Source of the DNA: Thereva unica
Taxonomy: Eukaryota > Arthropoda > Insecta > Diptera > Therevidae
Assembly: GCA_949987705.1 (NCBI GenBank)
Contig: OX465281.1
Span: 83,170,543-83,234,542, forward strand
Direction of reading: 5' to 3'
DNA length: 64,000 nt
In this document: in pieces, positions 11,461 through 22,734 of the stretch
Layout of the letters: every line of letters starts with the position of its first letter
How positions within the stretch are numbered: the stretch's first letter is position 1
The notes under the pieces: model-generated
The model's database searches: none
What the model was told of the DNA's origin: nothing
Seen by the model: the letters and a program-made list of their open reading frames with translations, nothing else
Made by a program: the position numbers and the translations under genes

Positions 11461-11718
11461 TCGAGCCCTTCCCGCCGTTTTATCGTAAGCGACATTTTTT
11501 CGAAAATTTGTTTTTACCGCAAACGACGTTAATTTAACCTTCGAAACATACCACCAATTTTGACATTAATCGGATAATAAACTAGCCTAACTAATAAAAT
11601 AATTAGCCTAACTAATTTCAGCCCATTACAAATAACAGATACAAAAATAAGTAAGAAAAACCTTCTCCTGTAAAATTTACTTTTTGTTGGTTACGATAAA
11701 ACGGCGGGAAGGGCTCGA
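11461..11718. mobile_element. TA-flanked MITE with ~29-bp TIRs
   Basis: The left TIR is TCGAGCCCTTCCCGCCGTTT, continuing TATCGTAA; the right end is its exact inverse. TA at 11459-11460 and 11719-11720 gives a Tc1/mariner-type duplication. Length is 258 bp. The interior has an ACTAATAAAATAATTAGCCTA duplication but no ORF. Confidence 0.75.
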
Positions 11719-12817
11719 TATGATAAAAACCTCTTCCATATGTAATTTTAAACTATAGTACACTTGAGAAAATTCAGGCCAACGACAGATGCAGGAAGAA
11801 TACTGACGAATCTACTGACGTACTTGATACAAATACTATTTGAAAATATCAATATTTATGAATTTCTATTTACATTAAAACCTAAAAGTTACAGAGAAAA
11901 AATAATTTTTATTGGCTAATTTTCTTAAAAGCATACACTCGGCGCATTCCATTCATGGAACATACCGTCAGGTCGCATTTGAATACACACACTTCTATAT
12001 TATTTATCAACGAATTGAACGCATGTACGCTTGAATATAAATCACTAGCTGTATGCATACTCTGCTCCCTACATTCATGATAATTAATAATTGCATCCGC
12101 ATCGGCTTAGACTATTCCAAACCCAAGTATTGTTTTGCCAAGCAGTCCGCCAACCACATCCAATGAAGCTTTACCTACGCGAGCCGCTTTACCTACGCGA
12201 ACGAGAGCCAGTCTACTTGAGTATGGTATTGTCACCCTTTATGGCCACCTAGCCAATTACCTGATTTCTTCGTCCCATACAATCTTTTAGGGAGCTAATT
12301 AATTTTAAAGGGAGCAAAAAGAAATGCAAAAAACAATCAACCTTTTTCAAATTCTTCTTTTATCTAGGCGTAGTTGAAAATAATTTATTTTAGCTGATTA
12401 AACCAAATTTGAAGCATAAAGTTGAAAAAACATTTTTTTTTTCAAACCTTTATATTTTCAGTCGATGCAGGGATAGTTTCAGCCCTTTACTATTATTCCT
12501 TATCATAAAATTTGCTTTATTATAAATCAACCACTTTTGAATATAAATGTTGCAAAAAATGTATTTTATTAGATTGTTTTTGATTATAATTAAAATTATC
12601 GCGTAAACCCTTTCAAAAGGGAGTTTTTAAGCATATTTAAAGGTGACATGCATATTTTAAGACTGTGGGACTCCGATTTTCGTAATCAGCGACCCAAAAA
12701 ACATATCAGGAACGATTTTCACAACAGTGTAATGTTTTGACATAAACAATTCGTCGATTTGTGCAAGTTAAAAAAATTGTAATTTAAAAAGGGGAAAGGT
12801 GCAGCACATCTCACCAA
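11719..12817. other. No gene seen
   Basis: AT-rich sequence. Two copies of CTTTACCTACGCGA lie 18 bp apart near 12170-12200. At 12679-12695 the word TTCGTAATCAGCGACCC appears, the exact inverse of a word inside the Transib-like element near 45295. Confidence 0.4.
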
Positions 12818-13189
12818 GGGCCGGTTTACACGACCGGACACTGAACAGACACCGAACAGACAAAGTGAACGAACGAACTGGGTTTGTGGGGAAGAGGGTG
12901 AGAGAGAACGATGGGGAGGGCGGACAATTTTAATGGACATTTTCAGCGGACAGCGGAACGAACATTTTGACAGTTCCTGCGTTGTTGTTGTTGGCAGGAA
13001 GAGAAGAAAAGAAAACTTCAAAGGCAAATGTCAAAAAGCAACAACAAAAAGCAAATTGCTTTCACTAGTTCGTTCGTTGGAGTTTCGTCCGTGAAAACGC
13101 TCATAGGACTTTCCATCGGACTTCAAAAGGGAATTAACGATGACAGCTAAGTTTTGTCTGTTCGGTGTCCGGCCGTGTAAATCCAGCCC
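12818..13189. mobile_element. MITE with GGGCYGG TIRs
   Basis: The left end is GGGCCGGTTTACACGACCGG and the right end is the inverse of GGGCTGGATTTACACGGCCG, both continuing into GACACYGAACAGACA. Length is 372 bp. The interior is rich in GGAC/GAACG repeats and holds a minus-strand ORF (12719-13027) that follows the repeat and is not a gene. The 3-bp flanks are CAA and AAA, not an exact duplication. The GGGCC start resembles the other Harbinger-like MITEs here. Confidence 0.65.
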
Positions 13190-13885
13190 AAAGGGGAAGT
13201 GGGTGCCAATTTAAAACAAGAGCACCTCACACATTTAATTCACCACTTCCTTTTGGTGTTCTAACTTCCCGGCAGTGTTACATGTTTGGCCACGCCAAAA
13301 AGCAGATCCACTTGCTCAGGCTGCGCCGAAAATTCTTGTCGTATATGCCGCTTCCAACATGTCAGTCAACTCCAGAGTGTCCGCGGCATAAGCTCGGCCA
13401 GTGACCAAACCACAAGAAAAATCTCAAATAATTCACCTCAACTTAATGGTGAATTTGTATTCCTATAATGAGATAAAGCAAAGTCTGGGCGACAACGTAG
13501 CTAACATGCCAGAAAATTTATGCAGTAAGGCAGAGTGTATTTTCGCTGTTGCATACACAGCCCCGAGTTTCTTCGTCTCTCGTACCCTTTCCCATCGTTA
13601 TACGAAAGTTCTGACGATTTTTCATGTGTGAGAGCGTTACACGAATGAAATTGATTCACTCTCATGTAAATTTTTTTAAGCAAACGTTCCTAAAGAAGTT
13701 TTACTTCAAAAATATGATTTCATAAAAAAATAAAAAAAAAATAAAAATCTTCCACGACTAAATTTTTACCTAAACCTGAAAAATCGTTTTTAAACAACAC
13801 AACAACAAAAATTCCGAAAAAGACAAAAGTCTCAAAGAACGGCAGGCGCAATCGCAAGTATCCCAATTCATGCGATATCTATATA
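13190..13885. other. No supported gene
   Basis: Short overlapping ORFs (13165-13404, 13286-13468, 13401-13631) have no recognisable domain and conflict with each other. No repeat partner was noticed elsewhere in the window. Confidence 0.35.
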
Positions 13886-16366
13886 GTCCAGTAAATAGGT
13901 CGAAAAAAAGGCCTTCGTAATGCAAAAAATACCGCACGCGATTTTATTTTACCAAATGTTTTTACATATTTTTATGAGCTTAAATTCAAAATGGCGTCAT
14001 CCCCACCCTTATGCTTCACTTACAATGAAGGGAAACGCGTTTAATTCTATATCTCAGAAACTATGCGTTTTACGACAAAAATGTATACAATCTTTTTTGT
14101 AGATAAATAAGTGATTTAACTTTTTTGTTCAGAATTTTTTTTTGTAAAGTCAATATGTTCGGAGTTATAGTGCTTCAAACTTTATACATTACTTTCTTTG
14201 CACTATATTTCGTTAACGGTTAGCCCGCCATAAAAATGTCCTTCCTAAGACTTATAGAACACACGATTATCTATAATTTTTGTTTTTATCATTTTTAGAT
14301 AGGGCTAATATTTCACGAGTTATAGCGCTTTAAATGTCGGAAAATGTAAATTCAACAAAAAAAATTTTCCTATCTTTTTCTTTCCCCGTTTCATTTCAAA
14401 ACTGAGTTGAGCTCATCATTGCCCACATTTGCTGCCTTTACTTTTTTCTATAATGTTGATATTTATGTATTTATTACACCTCAAAAGTTTATTAAAAATG
14501 GTTTTTTGCAAATATCTAGTCAACTATTTATTAACGACAAGTTACACCAACAAATATGTTTGTTATAAAATCCCGTTGAAATTTTTTTTTAGCATTTATA
14601 CTTTAGCCGCAATTCAGCGCCGATTGTTTCATACAAAATAGATTAATGTTCATACATATAATTAAGAAATTTCGTTGGCGTACAAACCCTTTTCCACACC
14701 ACCTTGGAGGTCGAGTTTTTGGCGCGTTTTTTTATTGTGGTTTCCCCAGTAGGCCTAATCCACAAGAAAACGAAACAATGATGCTATAACATGTTATTTA
14801 GCCTCATATGTTTCGAAGATGTCGGTTGACAATCGGATAGACCAATGAAGCTGCCATCTAATGACTTGACGTTTTCTTCGTCGAATGATATATCTGGGAG
14901 ACTTGAAAACTCGCAAATGTTCTCATTTACTTATTTTATTGTCTTCAAGGAGGTTTGCATCCTTCGTCACATTTTCGCAATTTCCTCCACTGCAGTTAGA
15001 GCAAATTATGGTACATTTGAGACCGGCCTCATCCACAGGAACCGCCACATTTTTTCCTACATTTGCAGGATATTAATTTTAATAAATTTGCTGGTGCCGG
15101 AGCAATTGTCATTGGGACTTGTAAGCCAAATCCTGTTCGCTTCCAGTCCCATTCCTCGGGGTCTTGATAACTATCAAGCCAAGGTTTCACTTGATGATAT
15201 TCTCGAAATGAGTGAAGTCGAGCAGCATCTTTAGTTGGAGGCAGAGCTGATAAGTTCACTTTGGTTTTTGTAGCCGATTTTCCAAAACATTTGAACCTTA
15301 GTGAATGCTTAAACAAACGAATTTCCGGACGATTTTCCTTGTCGATTAACGCGAGCAACTCAGAAACTCTAAATTGACATTCCTCACTGTTCGTTATAAA
15401 GATACTATGGAATAACTTGCATCACCTCGAACATTTCTTTATTAGGACGACCCCTTTTTCCCCTTGTAGATGGTGTGGTTTTCAAATATCGCATACAGGA
15501 ATGATGATACCTAGCACCTATAGCTTTGGCATCAGAAACATTTGCAATACGTTGCACAATGTCCAAACTTCTTTTATCATTCCGATTCTGCAAAGGTACG
15601 CCAACGAAATTTCTTAATTATATGTATGAACATTAGCTAAAGTATAAATGCTAGAAAAAATGTTCTAAGTAAAATTTCAACGGAATTTTATAACATACAA
15701 ATTTGTTGGTATAACTTGTCATCGTAAATAAATAGTTGACTAGGTATTTGCAAAAAACCATTTTTAATAAACTTTTGAGGTGTAATAAATCCATAAATAT
15801 CAACTTTATAGAAAAAAGTAAAGGCAGCAAATGTGTGCAATGATGAGCTCAACTCAGTTTTGAAATGAAACGGGGAAAGAAAAAGATATTAGGAAATTTT
15901 TTTTTTGTTGAATTTACATTTTCCGACATTTAAAGCGCTATAACTCGTGAAATATTAGCCCTATCTAAAAATGATAAAAGCAAAAATTATAGATAATCGT
16001 GTGTTATATAAGTCTAAGGAAGGACATTTTTATGGCGGGCTAACCGTTAACGAAATATAGTGCAAAGAAAGTAATGTATAAAGTTTGAAGCACTATAACT
16101 CCGAACATATTGACTTTACAAAAAAAAATTCTGAACAAAAAAGTTAAATCACTTATTTATCTACAAAAAAGATTGTATACATTTTTGTCGTAAAACGCAT
16201 AGTTTCTGAGATATAGAATTAAACGCGTTTCCCTTCATTGTAAGTGAAGCATAAGGGTGGGGATGACGCCATTTTGAATTTAAGCTCATAAAAATATGTA
16301 AAAACATTTGGTAAAAAAAATCGCATGCGGTATTTTTTGCAAAGAAAAAGTACCTATTTACTGGAC
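13886..16366. mobile_element. Long-inverted-repeat DNA element (~0.8-kb arms) with coding centre
   Basis: The left arm at 13886-14684 (799 bp) and right arm at 15596-16366 (771 bp) are inverted copies, both starting GTCCAGTAAATAGGT at the outer end and meeting CGTTGGCGTAC at the inner end. They are similar but not identical (for example CGAAAAAAAGG versus ACTTTTTCTTTG near the tips). The 911-bp centre carries a decayed gene on the minus strand. Outer flanks share only TA, so the target duplication is not proven. Long arms plus a coding centre recall foldback-type or P-superfamily (Galileo-like) architecture; superfamily is open. Confidence 0.75.
14923..15593 (-). pseudogene. Cysteine-rich TE-associated protein of unknown function, frameshifted
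   Basis: Three consecutive minus-strand frames read as one protein of roughly 220 residues. The first is DKRSLDIVQRIANVSDAKAI with GARYHHSCMRYLKT (15593-15410). After a 1-nt shift comes SIFITNSEECQFRVSELLAL up to DAARLHSFREYHQVKPWL, DPEEWDWKRTGFGLQV and the Cys cluster CKCRKKCGGSC (15400-15029). After another shift comes AGLKCTIICSNCSGGNCEN, ending TGA at 14923. The Cys pattern (CKC..KC..SC, then C...CSNC) looks metal-binding. I recall similar long conserved proteins in animal TE-rich genomes but cannot name the family. The 5' end lies at an acceptor-like TTTGCAG exactly at the inner arm edge, so earlier exons may be missing. It belongs to the surrounding long-arm element. Confidence 0.55.
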
Positions 16367-16420
16367 TAATATACACGAATTCAAAAGTTCAATGTACATA
16401 AGCAGCGAAACCGATAGACT

Positions 16421-16739
16421 GGTTCTACACATTCAACTTTGCATTCCACTTTTTGACGTTCAACTTTTTTTTCTCTTTCACTCCAATGCAAAGTTTGAAA
16501 CAGACTAGAGTTGAAAGGAAATTGGAAAGCAGCTCAGAATGGAATGGAAATTTGCGTTCAACTTTTGTGTTTACGTTCAACATTTTTCTGAGTGTGCGTA
16601 TATGTTTGAATATGAGTGTACACGGATAGCAAAGACAGCCGAGATTTTCGATCTGCTTCTTGAATAGTTGAAAATGTGTAGACGCGAGCGACAGAATTGA
16701 ACGTCAAAAAGTGGAATGCAAAGTTGAATGTGTAGAACC
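16421..16739. mobile_element. MITE with ~43-bp TIRs
   Basis: The left end GGTTCTACACATTCAACTTT, continuing GCATTCCACTTTTTGACG, is matched by its inverse at 16697-16739. The interior has CGTTCAAC words. The flanks (GACT left, GGTC right) show no clean duplication. The minus-strand ORF at 16558-16824 crosses the element edge and is not a gene. Confidence 0.7.
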
Positions 16740-16864
16740 GGTCATAGACAGCTTTTATATATTTCGAAAGCTCTTGAGTCTCAGTTTTAACATGGATTTT
16801 TGAAATCAGTGTAAGTAAGGCCATCTATGTCCAAAGCACGCAAACAAGGTTACGTATCTACTTA

Positions 16865-17050
16865 GCCTCATTTTACACGATGAAACACGAAACAAAAAGT
16901 TTCCTTCAACCTTGCTGAGTTTGATGGGCAGAAACGAGAGAGGGCTTGGGGGAGGATGTGTTTCTTCAAGCCCTCCCTCATCCCTCTCCATCAAACCGAG
17001 CAAGCTTACAGGAAACTTTTTGTTTCGTGTTTCATCGTGTAAAATGAGGC
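16865..17050. mobile_element. Short Harbinger-like MITE (TTA duplication)
   Basis: The 186-bp near-palindrome begins GCCTCATTTTACACGATGAA and ends with the inverse; the arms stay alike for about 40 bp (ACGAAACAAAAAGTTTCC). TTA at 16862-16864 and 17051-17053 is an exact 3-bp duplication. ORFs on both strands here mirror one another because of the palindrome. Confidence 0.8.
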
Positions 17051-17412
17051 TTATAGATAATCAATGGTATTTACAACTTAAATATAATAATTTTTTTTGC
17101 ATATTTTACATATTTGCGTACAATTTGCATATTTGCATATTTTTTGCATATTGGTATATTTTTACAGTTTTGTGCCATCGTATTATTGCTTGAAAAACTT
17201 AGAATCATTCAAATTTTCGTGTGAATTGTATCTGAAATTCTAGGATGGACACAACACAGAAGTTATTTCAAGTCGTCTGTTTCGGGGTTTCCATTGAATT
17301 TTTCCATTTAAAACTTGTAACGAATGATTTGAGAGGACTAATGTTTTGCCACCCCCTGGGGGTTTTGGCAAAACGGTTACAGATAAACTTCAACAAGTTT
17401 TAGATAAAAATC

Positions 17413-17733
17413 TTGGACATAAGCAATCTTGCAAATATAGCAATGCATCAAGTTAGTATGATGCTACGAAATGGCAACATAATTCAAGAGTTACCAAAAA
17501 GTTTTCAAGCAACTAAGATCAATATCAATTTATTAAGCAAGTACAAACTTGCTCCTATTTCATCATGTGATGTAGAAAGATATTTGTCTGCATATAAAAT
17601 AATATTAACTGGCAAACGTCATAACCTCACATCCAAACCCAAGGCCGATCTACTTGCAATTCTGTTCGCCGAGAATTCTTCCTTGGCCGCTGCCCACATT
17701 CAACCCCCTACCATCGAGTGTTCCGCTCACTAA
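17413..17733 (+). pseudogene. hAT transposase C-terminal (dimerisation) remnant
   Basis: The 106-codon frame contains KYKLAPISSCDVERYLSAYK, then GKRHNLT. This matches the hAT C-terminal dimerisation signature (KYAPITS.DVER.FS.YK...R..NLT). The preceding 150 bp (from about 17260) have matching codon-like texture but carry stops. The DDE-type catalytic core is absent. It lies just upstream of, but is separate from, the hAT-type TIR element starting at 17766. Confidence 0.7.
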
Positions 17734-17765
17734 ATGGATAAAGTTTTCTTCAGGACGCGTGAAGT

Positions 17766-18224
17766 CAGTGGCGGTTCGTAAGGTTCAGGATAAGGAAAGC
17801 AATGCGCAAGGTGATCGATAAAAGTAAAAGTATCGAAATCTTTAACTAAAAAAAAACTGAAAAATAACATATAGCGGAGTCATATAAGCAAAACATAAGG
17901 AATTGTTTGTAGTCTAAAAAATTGCGTTTGGAACATGTTAGTTACATCGAATACTAAATGGCCATTTTCAAGCTCTAGCAACCAACGCTAAGTTATCGAC
18001 CATTTTGTGAAAATGTTATCATTTTGGTCGTTCTTTCTTAATATAGATGCGTATATCTCGGCATGTGTAGGTCCGAAAAAATAAAAAAAAAAATAGAGGC
18101 TGTTCGTTACGATGAAATTTTTATCCGTACATATAACCTCAAAAAAAAAACTTAATAAACTGCTAAATTTTAGTGTTTTGGTTATAACTTCGGATTTTTT
18201 CAGTGAACTTATACTTTATAATAT
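17766..18224 (+). mobile_element. hAT-type non-autonomous element, copy 1, left part
   Basis: It starts with the hAT-like terminus CAGTGGCGGTTCGTAAGGTT and is collinear, in opposite orientation, with copy 2 at 41900-42347. Shared words include GCAATGCGCAAGGTGATCGA and AAATGGCCATTTTCAAGC. The Gypsy element at 18225 interrupts it, and its continuation is at 27139-27627. The 8-bp flank on the left is CGTGAAGT; the matching right end was not found, so this copy is truncated or rearranged. Confidence 0.8.
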
Positions 18225-18704
18225 TGTTACGTTTTTACGGCTTAACGGATTCGTAGGATTAATTAAGGAATACACTTTTTAATAATCCACACAATAATTT
18301 ATTTATCACAAACCAAACACAATTTAAAAATAAACACAATTCTTAGAGTTCACTATAATCACTAGCAAATTTAATATTTCGCACTATTCAATTCTAATTA
18401 TCGCTTTTTATTTCACTACTTTTCACTGTTCTCACTTTAAAACACTTGTATCGCCTTTATAATCAAAACTGACTCGATAGCGGCTGCCAGGCGCTTTTAT
18501 ATAGGCAGCTCCACCTTTGTCTACTTTCTGGAACCTTCGTTTTCTGGTTCCTTGTGGTATGTTCTATGTTTCTTTTAGTTTCGACCAGCTTGAAGTTGTC
18601 TTCGCTTATCGCTCGTTAGTTTAGTACATAAATTCTTAATTCAGACAACAACCGAAAATCATTGATTCATCCTCTCGACAAACAGATGGCGCATAATTAT
18701 CACA
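18225..18704 (-). repeat. Gypsy 3' LTR (left copy)
   Basis: In plus orientation it begins TGTTACGTTTTTACGG and ends ATAATTATCACA; that is, TG...CA ends. It contains a TATA-box-like TATATAAAAG on the minus strand (18494-18503). It differs from the right LTR at two sites noticed (C/T in the TGTTTYTTTTAG region and T/C at the ATAATYATCACA end). Confidence 0.93.
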
Positions 18705-18718
18705 TTGCCCCCTTCTTA
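18705..18718 (-). other. Gypsy polypurine tract
   Basis: The minus-strand sequence AAGAAGGGGGCAAT immediately precedes the 3' LTR, the expected plus-strand priming site. Confidence 0.75.
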
Positions 18719-20178
18719 GGACTGTTCGTCCCGAACAGTTGTCCATCCTGGATCCGGCTGATGATATGGGCACAGCCTGTCTATGTGCACAATCTTCTTC
18801 TTTGCTTTGGGTCCTTGTTGAATCCTGTAGACCACATCGTTGATCCGTGTTAGGATTTTATAGGGCCCCTCCCACTGACGCTGAAGTTTCGGAGACTTGC
18901 CTTTCCGTCTTCGAGGGTTGAACAGCCAAACGAGGTCACCTTCCTGGAATCCGCTACAGTTTGCTCGGAGGTCGTACCTTGTTTTCATCCTGTCACTGGC
19001 TATCTTGAGATTCCTCCTTGCGAGCTGGTGGATATCCGCAAGTCTATTACGAAGTTCACCTGTATAACCGCCAGTAGATTCGTTGCTTTCCACAGGTGTC
19101 CCAAATTTCAAGTCGCTTGGCAGCCGGATTTGTCTTCCAAAAATCACACTAGAAGGGGTTTGTCCTGTGGAATTATGAACTGCTGTCCGATATGCCATTA
19201 GAAAAATAGGGATATAACTGTCCCAGTCGCGCTGGTGCTCGCTAACGACTTTCCTTAAGTGCTCTAGCATTGTCCTGTTGAATCGTTCTACCATTCCATC
19301 GGATTGGGGATGAAGGGGCGTCGTCCTGGTCTTCTTCATTCCGAGTATCTTACATACTTCTTGAAAAACTTGAGATTCGAAATTTCTCCCTTGGTCAGAA
19401 TGAAGCTCATGAGGAACACCAAATCTGCAGATCCAATTGTTCACTAATTCCTCTGCAACAGTGATCGCTTCCTGATTTGGAATGGCATATGCTTCGGGCC
19501 ACTTACTGAAGTAGTCCATAACCACCAAAATGTAACGATTCCCTCGGTCTGATGCTGGAAAAGGTCCCGCCACATCGATTGCAATTCTTTCAAATGGGGC
19601 TCCCACGTTGTATTGCTGCATTTCTCCTTTTGTTTTTACTCGAGGGCCTTTGCTGCTGGCACAAATTGTGCATTTACGGCACCAGTCTGTAACATCGTCC
19701 CGCATGTGAAGCCAATAGAATCTATCTCTTATTTTTGCCAAAGTTTTATTGACTCCCAGATGTCCTCCTGATGCGCCATTATGACACTCCTCGAGAATAT
19801 CTCTTATTCTACTGCGAGGGACTAACACCTGCATTCGGTGAGAGGTACCGTCAGCGGTTTCCCATTTGCGCTTTAACACTCCTCGCTCGATGTGCAATGA
19901 ATCCCATTGGGCCCAATAGCTCTTCAGGGTTTCGCTTCTCTCTGCAATATCCTTCCATTCAGGCTTCTCCTCGTATTCCTTCCATGCCAGAATCGAAGAA
20001 ATATCTGGGTCGTCGCGTTGGGCGTCTCGGAGTCCCTGGTCGTCCCATCCTGTCGTTGGCTCAACGGTCGTTCTTTGACACTTTTCCTCAATACGCCCAC
20101 AATGTTTGCAATCTTTTACGCATGGTCGCCGGGAGAGTGCATCTGCATTTCCATGGTTTCCTCCTTTTCTGTGGCTTA
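18716..20178 (-). CDS. pol: Gypsy RNase H tail plus integrase
   Basis: The open frame starts just inside the nested insertion and reads HGNADALSRRPC, the normal RNase H end, then a linker and integrase. The zinc-binding region holds HLGVNKTLAKIRDRFYW and DWCRKCTICASSK. The DDE core shows IAIDVAGPF (Asp), ELHSDQGRNFES (Asp) and GMVERFNRTM (Glu). The C-terminus has the GPY-type module KLQRQWEGPYKILTRIND. The stop lies just before the polypurine tract. No internal stops. Integrase would join the cDNA to host DNA. Relative to the RT frame across the empty site there is a 1-nt offset, so a small indel accompanies the nested insertion. Confidence 0.93.
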
Positions 20179-21136
20179 TATGTCACCCTCAGAGCAAAAG
20201 CGGGTTATATTTGATGTTGCAGGAAAAGAGGAATAAAAATATTTCAGCGCAAAAATGGTTCAACTATTATTCAGAGCAAGAACGGAACGGCAAAAGTCTT
20301 AGAGCAAAAGCGGATTAACTCTCTAAACCGTTTTTGCCCTCTACGAAAACTTAAACCGCTTTTGCCCTCAGTTTTTATTTATACCTCCGTCGCTCACATT
20401 ATTACTTCGAAATCTATTTTTAGACCACATTTTCTTCATTTTCCTAGAAATACAATGCAACTCTATTCATAATATTGGAATTTTTGGAATTTTCGCGTTT
20501 GTAAGATTTGACTTTGAATGTGTGAAGTCTTTGTAATTGTTTATGATAAGTTTTAAGTTTTTGCCATTTTCCCATTTTTGACTACATATTTGGGGATTTT
20601 TACATTTCTGACATAAATTTTTCACATGTTTATCTTTTATCTTTATTACTAACTTCAATTTTTATAATGTTTGCAATTTATGATTTTTTTCAATTTACTT
20701 TTTTTACTTAGTAATTTTTGTATTTTGTAAAAAAAATTTAAATTTGTTCAAAAATTCAGAATTGCAAACATAAAACTGAAGAATTGGAGATATTATTGTC
20801 AAAAAAGAAACTTAATAATATTAAAATGAAAAGAGCACTCATTTTGAAACTGAAATTGTGAAATCCAAATATTAAATAAAATTGAATTTTTTTAATAATT
20901 AAAGGCCAATTTCTAACTACACAATAAAGACATGACTGAACGGAAAATAATTATTAGATAAAAAAAAAACTTTTTAATATAGCACGTTTTTATAACGAGC
21001 TAAAAAGAATAAAATAATTTCTCCTAGCCCCATACAGATTTAGAACCGCAAACATATTCCTAACCCCATACAGATAGTCCTGAAAATTTGTGATTGTGTT
21101 TTAGTAATAGCTTTGAAAATATTTGTAAGATTTTAA

Positions 21137-21240
21137 ACGAAAAAACGTGGGGCGCATACATGATTGATGCGAATGACTTCTCAACCCAGCTACTCTACAC
21201 TCCTACTATTGTCTATAGCATGACCCCCACGTTTTTTCGT
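21137..21240. mobile_element. 104-bp MITE flanked by TTAA
   Basis: The ends ACGAAAAAACGTGGGG and CCCCACGTTTTTTCGT are exact 16-bp inverse copies. TTAA lies at 21133-21136 and 21241-21244, the target used by piggyBac- and Kolobok-type elements. Confidence 0.75.
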
Positions 21241-21339
21241 TTAAAATAACATCTATAAATTATATTTCATTATCTGAAACTTTTATCTTTTATTTTACTT
21301 TAAATAATTTACCGTATTAATTTCCATTATGTAACTGGT

Positions 21340-22085
21340 GTGCATATTAAATTTTGAATTACGTCACATAGCTTATTTTGTTCTACATGGCATGTCCTTT
21401 CATTTGATTCCCATTTCGAGGTTGTTGTAAAGTTAGGCAATCCACCAGTTTATGTTAGCCGCCAAGTTAAATTTATAATGATGCCATCATATAGCTTATT
21501 GTATTCTACTTATCACACCCTTTCCTGTAGTACCCACGTCGCGGTGGTTGTGAAGAAAATGTTAATCCGCTCTCTTGAGATGGCCGCCATGGACCAAACG
21601 ATAAATTGAGTATACTATATTTCTTATGGTGTTCTACTTATCATACCATTTCATTTGATACCCATGTTTCGGGGGCAGTGAAGAAAATGGTAATCCGCCC
21701 TCTTGTGATGGCCGCCATGGACCAAACGATATATTGAGCATACTATATTGGTTATGGTGTTATACTTGTCATATCCTTTCATTTGATACCCATGTCGAAG
21801 GGGTTGTGAAGAATATTTCAACACGCCCTCCTGAGATGGCCTCCATGGATCTAAAGGTATATACCATATTGCATAGTCTTCGGAGCTAAAGCTGTGTGCA
21901 AAATTTCAGAATGATAGGATATCCGGAAGTATTTGAAAAATCGATTGCAAAATTTGTTCCGTGAAGAAAACAGTAAGCCGTCCTCTGGAGACCTCCGCCA
22001 TGGATCTAACGGTGTAATGAGTATACCATATTGCATTGTCATCGGAGCTGAAGCTGTGTGCAAAATTTCAAGGTGATCGGGTAAC
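21340..22085. repeat. 128-bp tandem repeats, followed by a 162-bp duplicated unit
   Basis: GTGAAGAAAATGKTAATCCG recurs at 21550 and 21678, with a diverged copy at 21806 (exact 128-bp spacing) and an older copy about 126 bp earlier (21424). Each unit contains GATGGCCGCCATGGACC and TACTTATCATACC. From 21840 a related pair (GTGTGCAAAATTTCA at 21894 and 22056) has 162-bp spacing. The same 128-bp family is at 48430-48830. Confidence 0.8.
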
Positions 22086-22159
22086 CGGAGGTATTCAAAA
22101 ACGAAAATTTCAAAAATAGCAAAAATGTGTTAATATAGTTAAAATTAACCGAAACCTTT

Positions 22160-22231
22160 GAGATAAACTCAGGAGTACGACAAGGATGTTTACTTTCGCC
22201 GTTACTCTTTCTTATAGTAATAAACTAAACT
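22160..22231 (+). pseudogene. LINE reverse transcriptase scrap
   Basis: A short open stretch reads EINSGVRQGCLLSPLLFLIV, the conserved RT motif B region of non-LTR elements. It fits the type of LINE seen at 52459-55241. The flanks lose similarity quickly. Confidence 0.6.
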
Positions 22232-22734
22232 ATATCCTTGGCGGCGCTTTAGATAGTAAAACAGGTGGGTTTCAATAGGAATAGTTAGTTGGCGTGAAAG
22301 GGCGAGCATCTTCTTCCACAGTATTTTCGGCCGAGCGGGACGTCCCAGCAATGGATACGCTGCTGTCGGTGCCGCTTCGAAAAATACGGTCTCTTGCCCT
22401 GTTTCTTCGGTTTCCCGATTCTGGTCAATTCAGCAGATCGAGTACCCGCCTCCTTTCACACCCTGGGCTTGGGGCCAGGCGACGGCGAACTTTCTATATT
22501 ACGTTACAAGGGAGAAAAAGCAGAATTCAAAAAATAAAATCTAAAGCAGCGTTTTCAACCCTGATGAAAACAATTTTGACGCGTTTATTGAGAGCAAAAG
22601 CGATTTAAATTTTTGTTCAGCGCAAAAGCGGTATAAGTTTTCATTAAGAGCAAAAGCGGAGTAAAAAGTTAACCCGCTTTTGCTCTCGGTTTTTTGATAC
22701 ACCGTTTTTGCGCTGAAGTATAGTTATACCATTT

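Noticed and set aside
22294..22608. 104-codon plus ORF (arginine/serine-rich) in the nested element
   Set aside because: GC-rich local patch, ends in the AAAAGCGG repeat zone, no family recognised; most likely chance.
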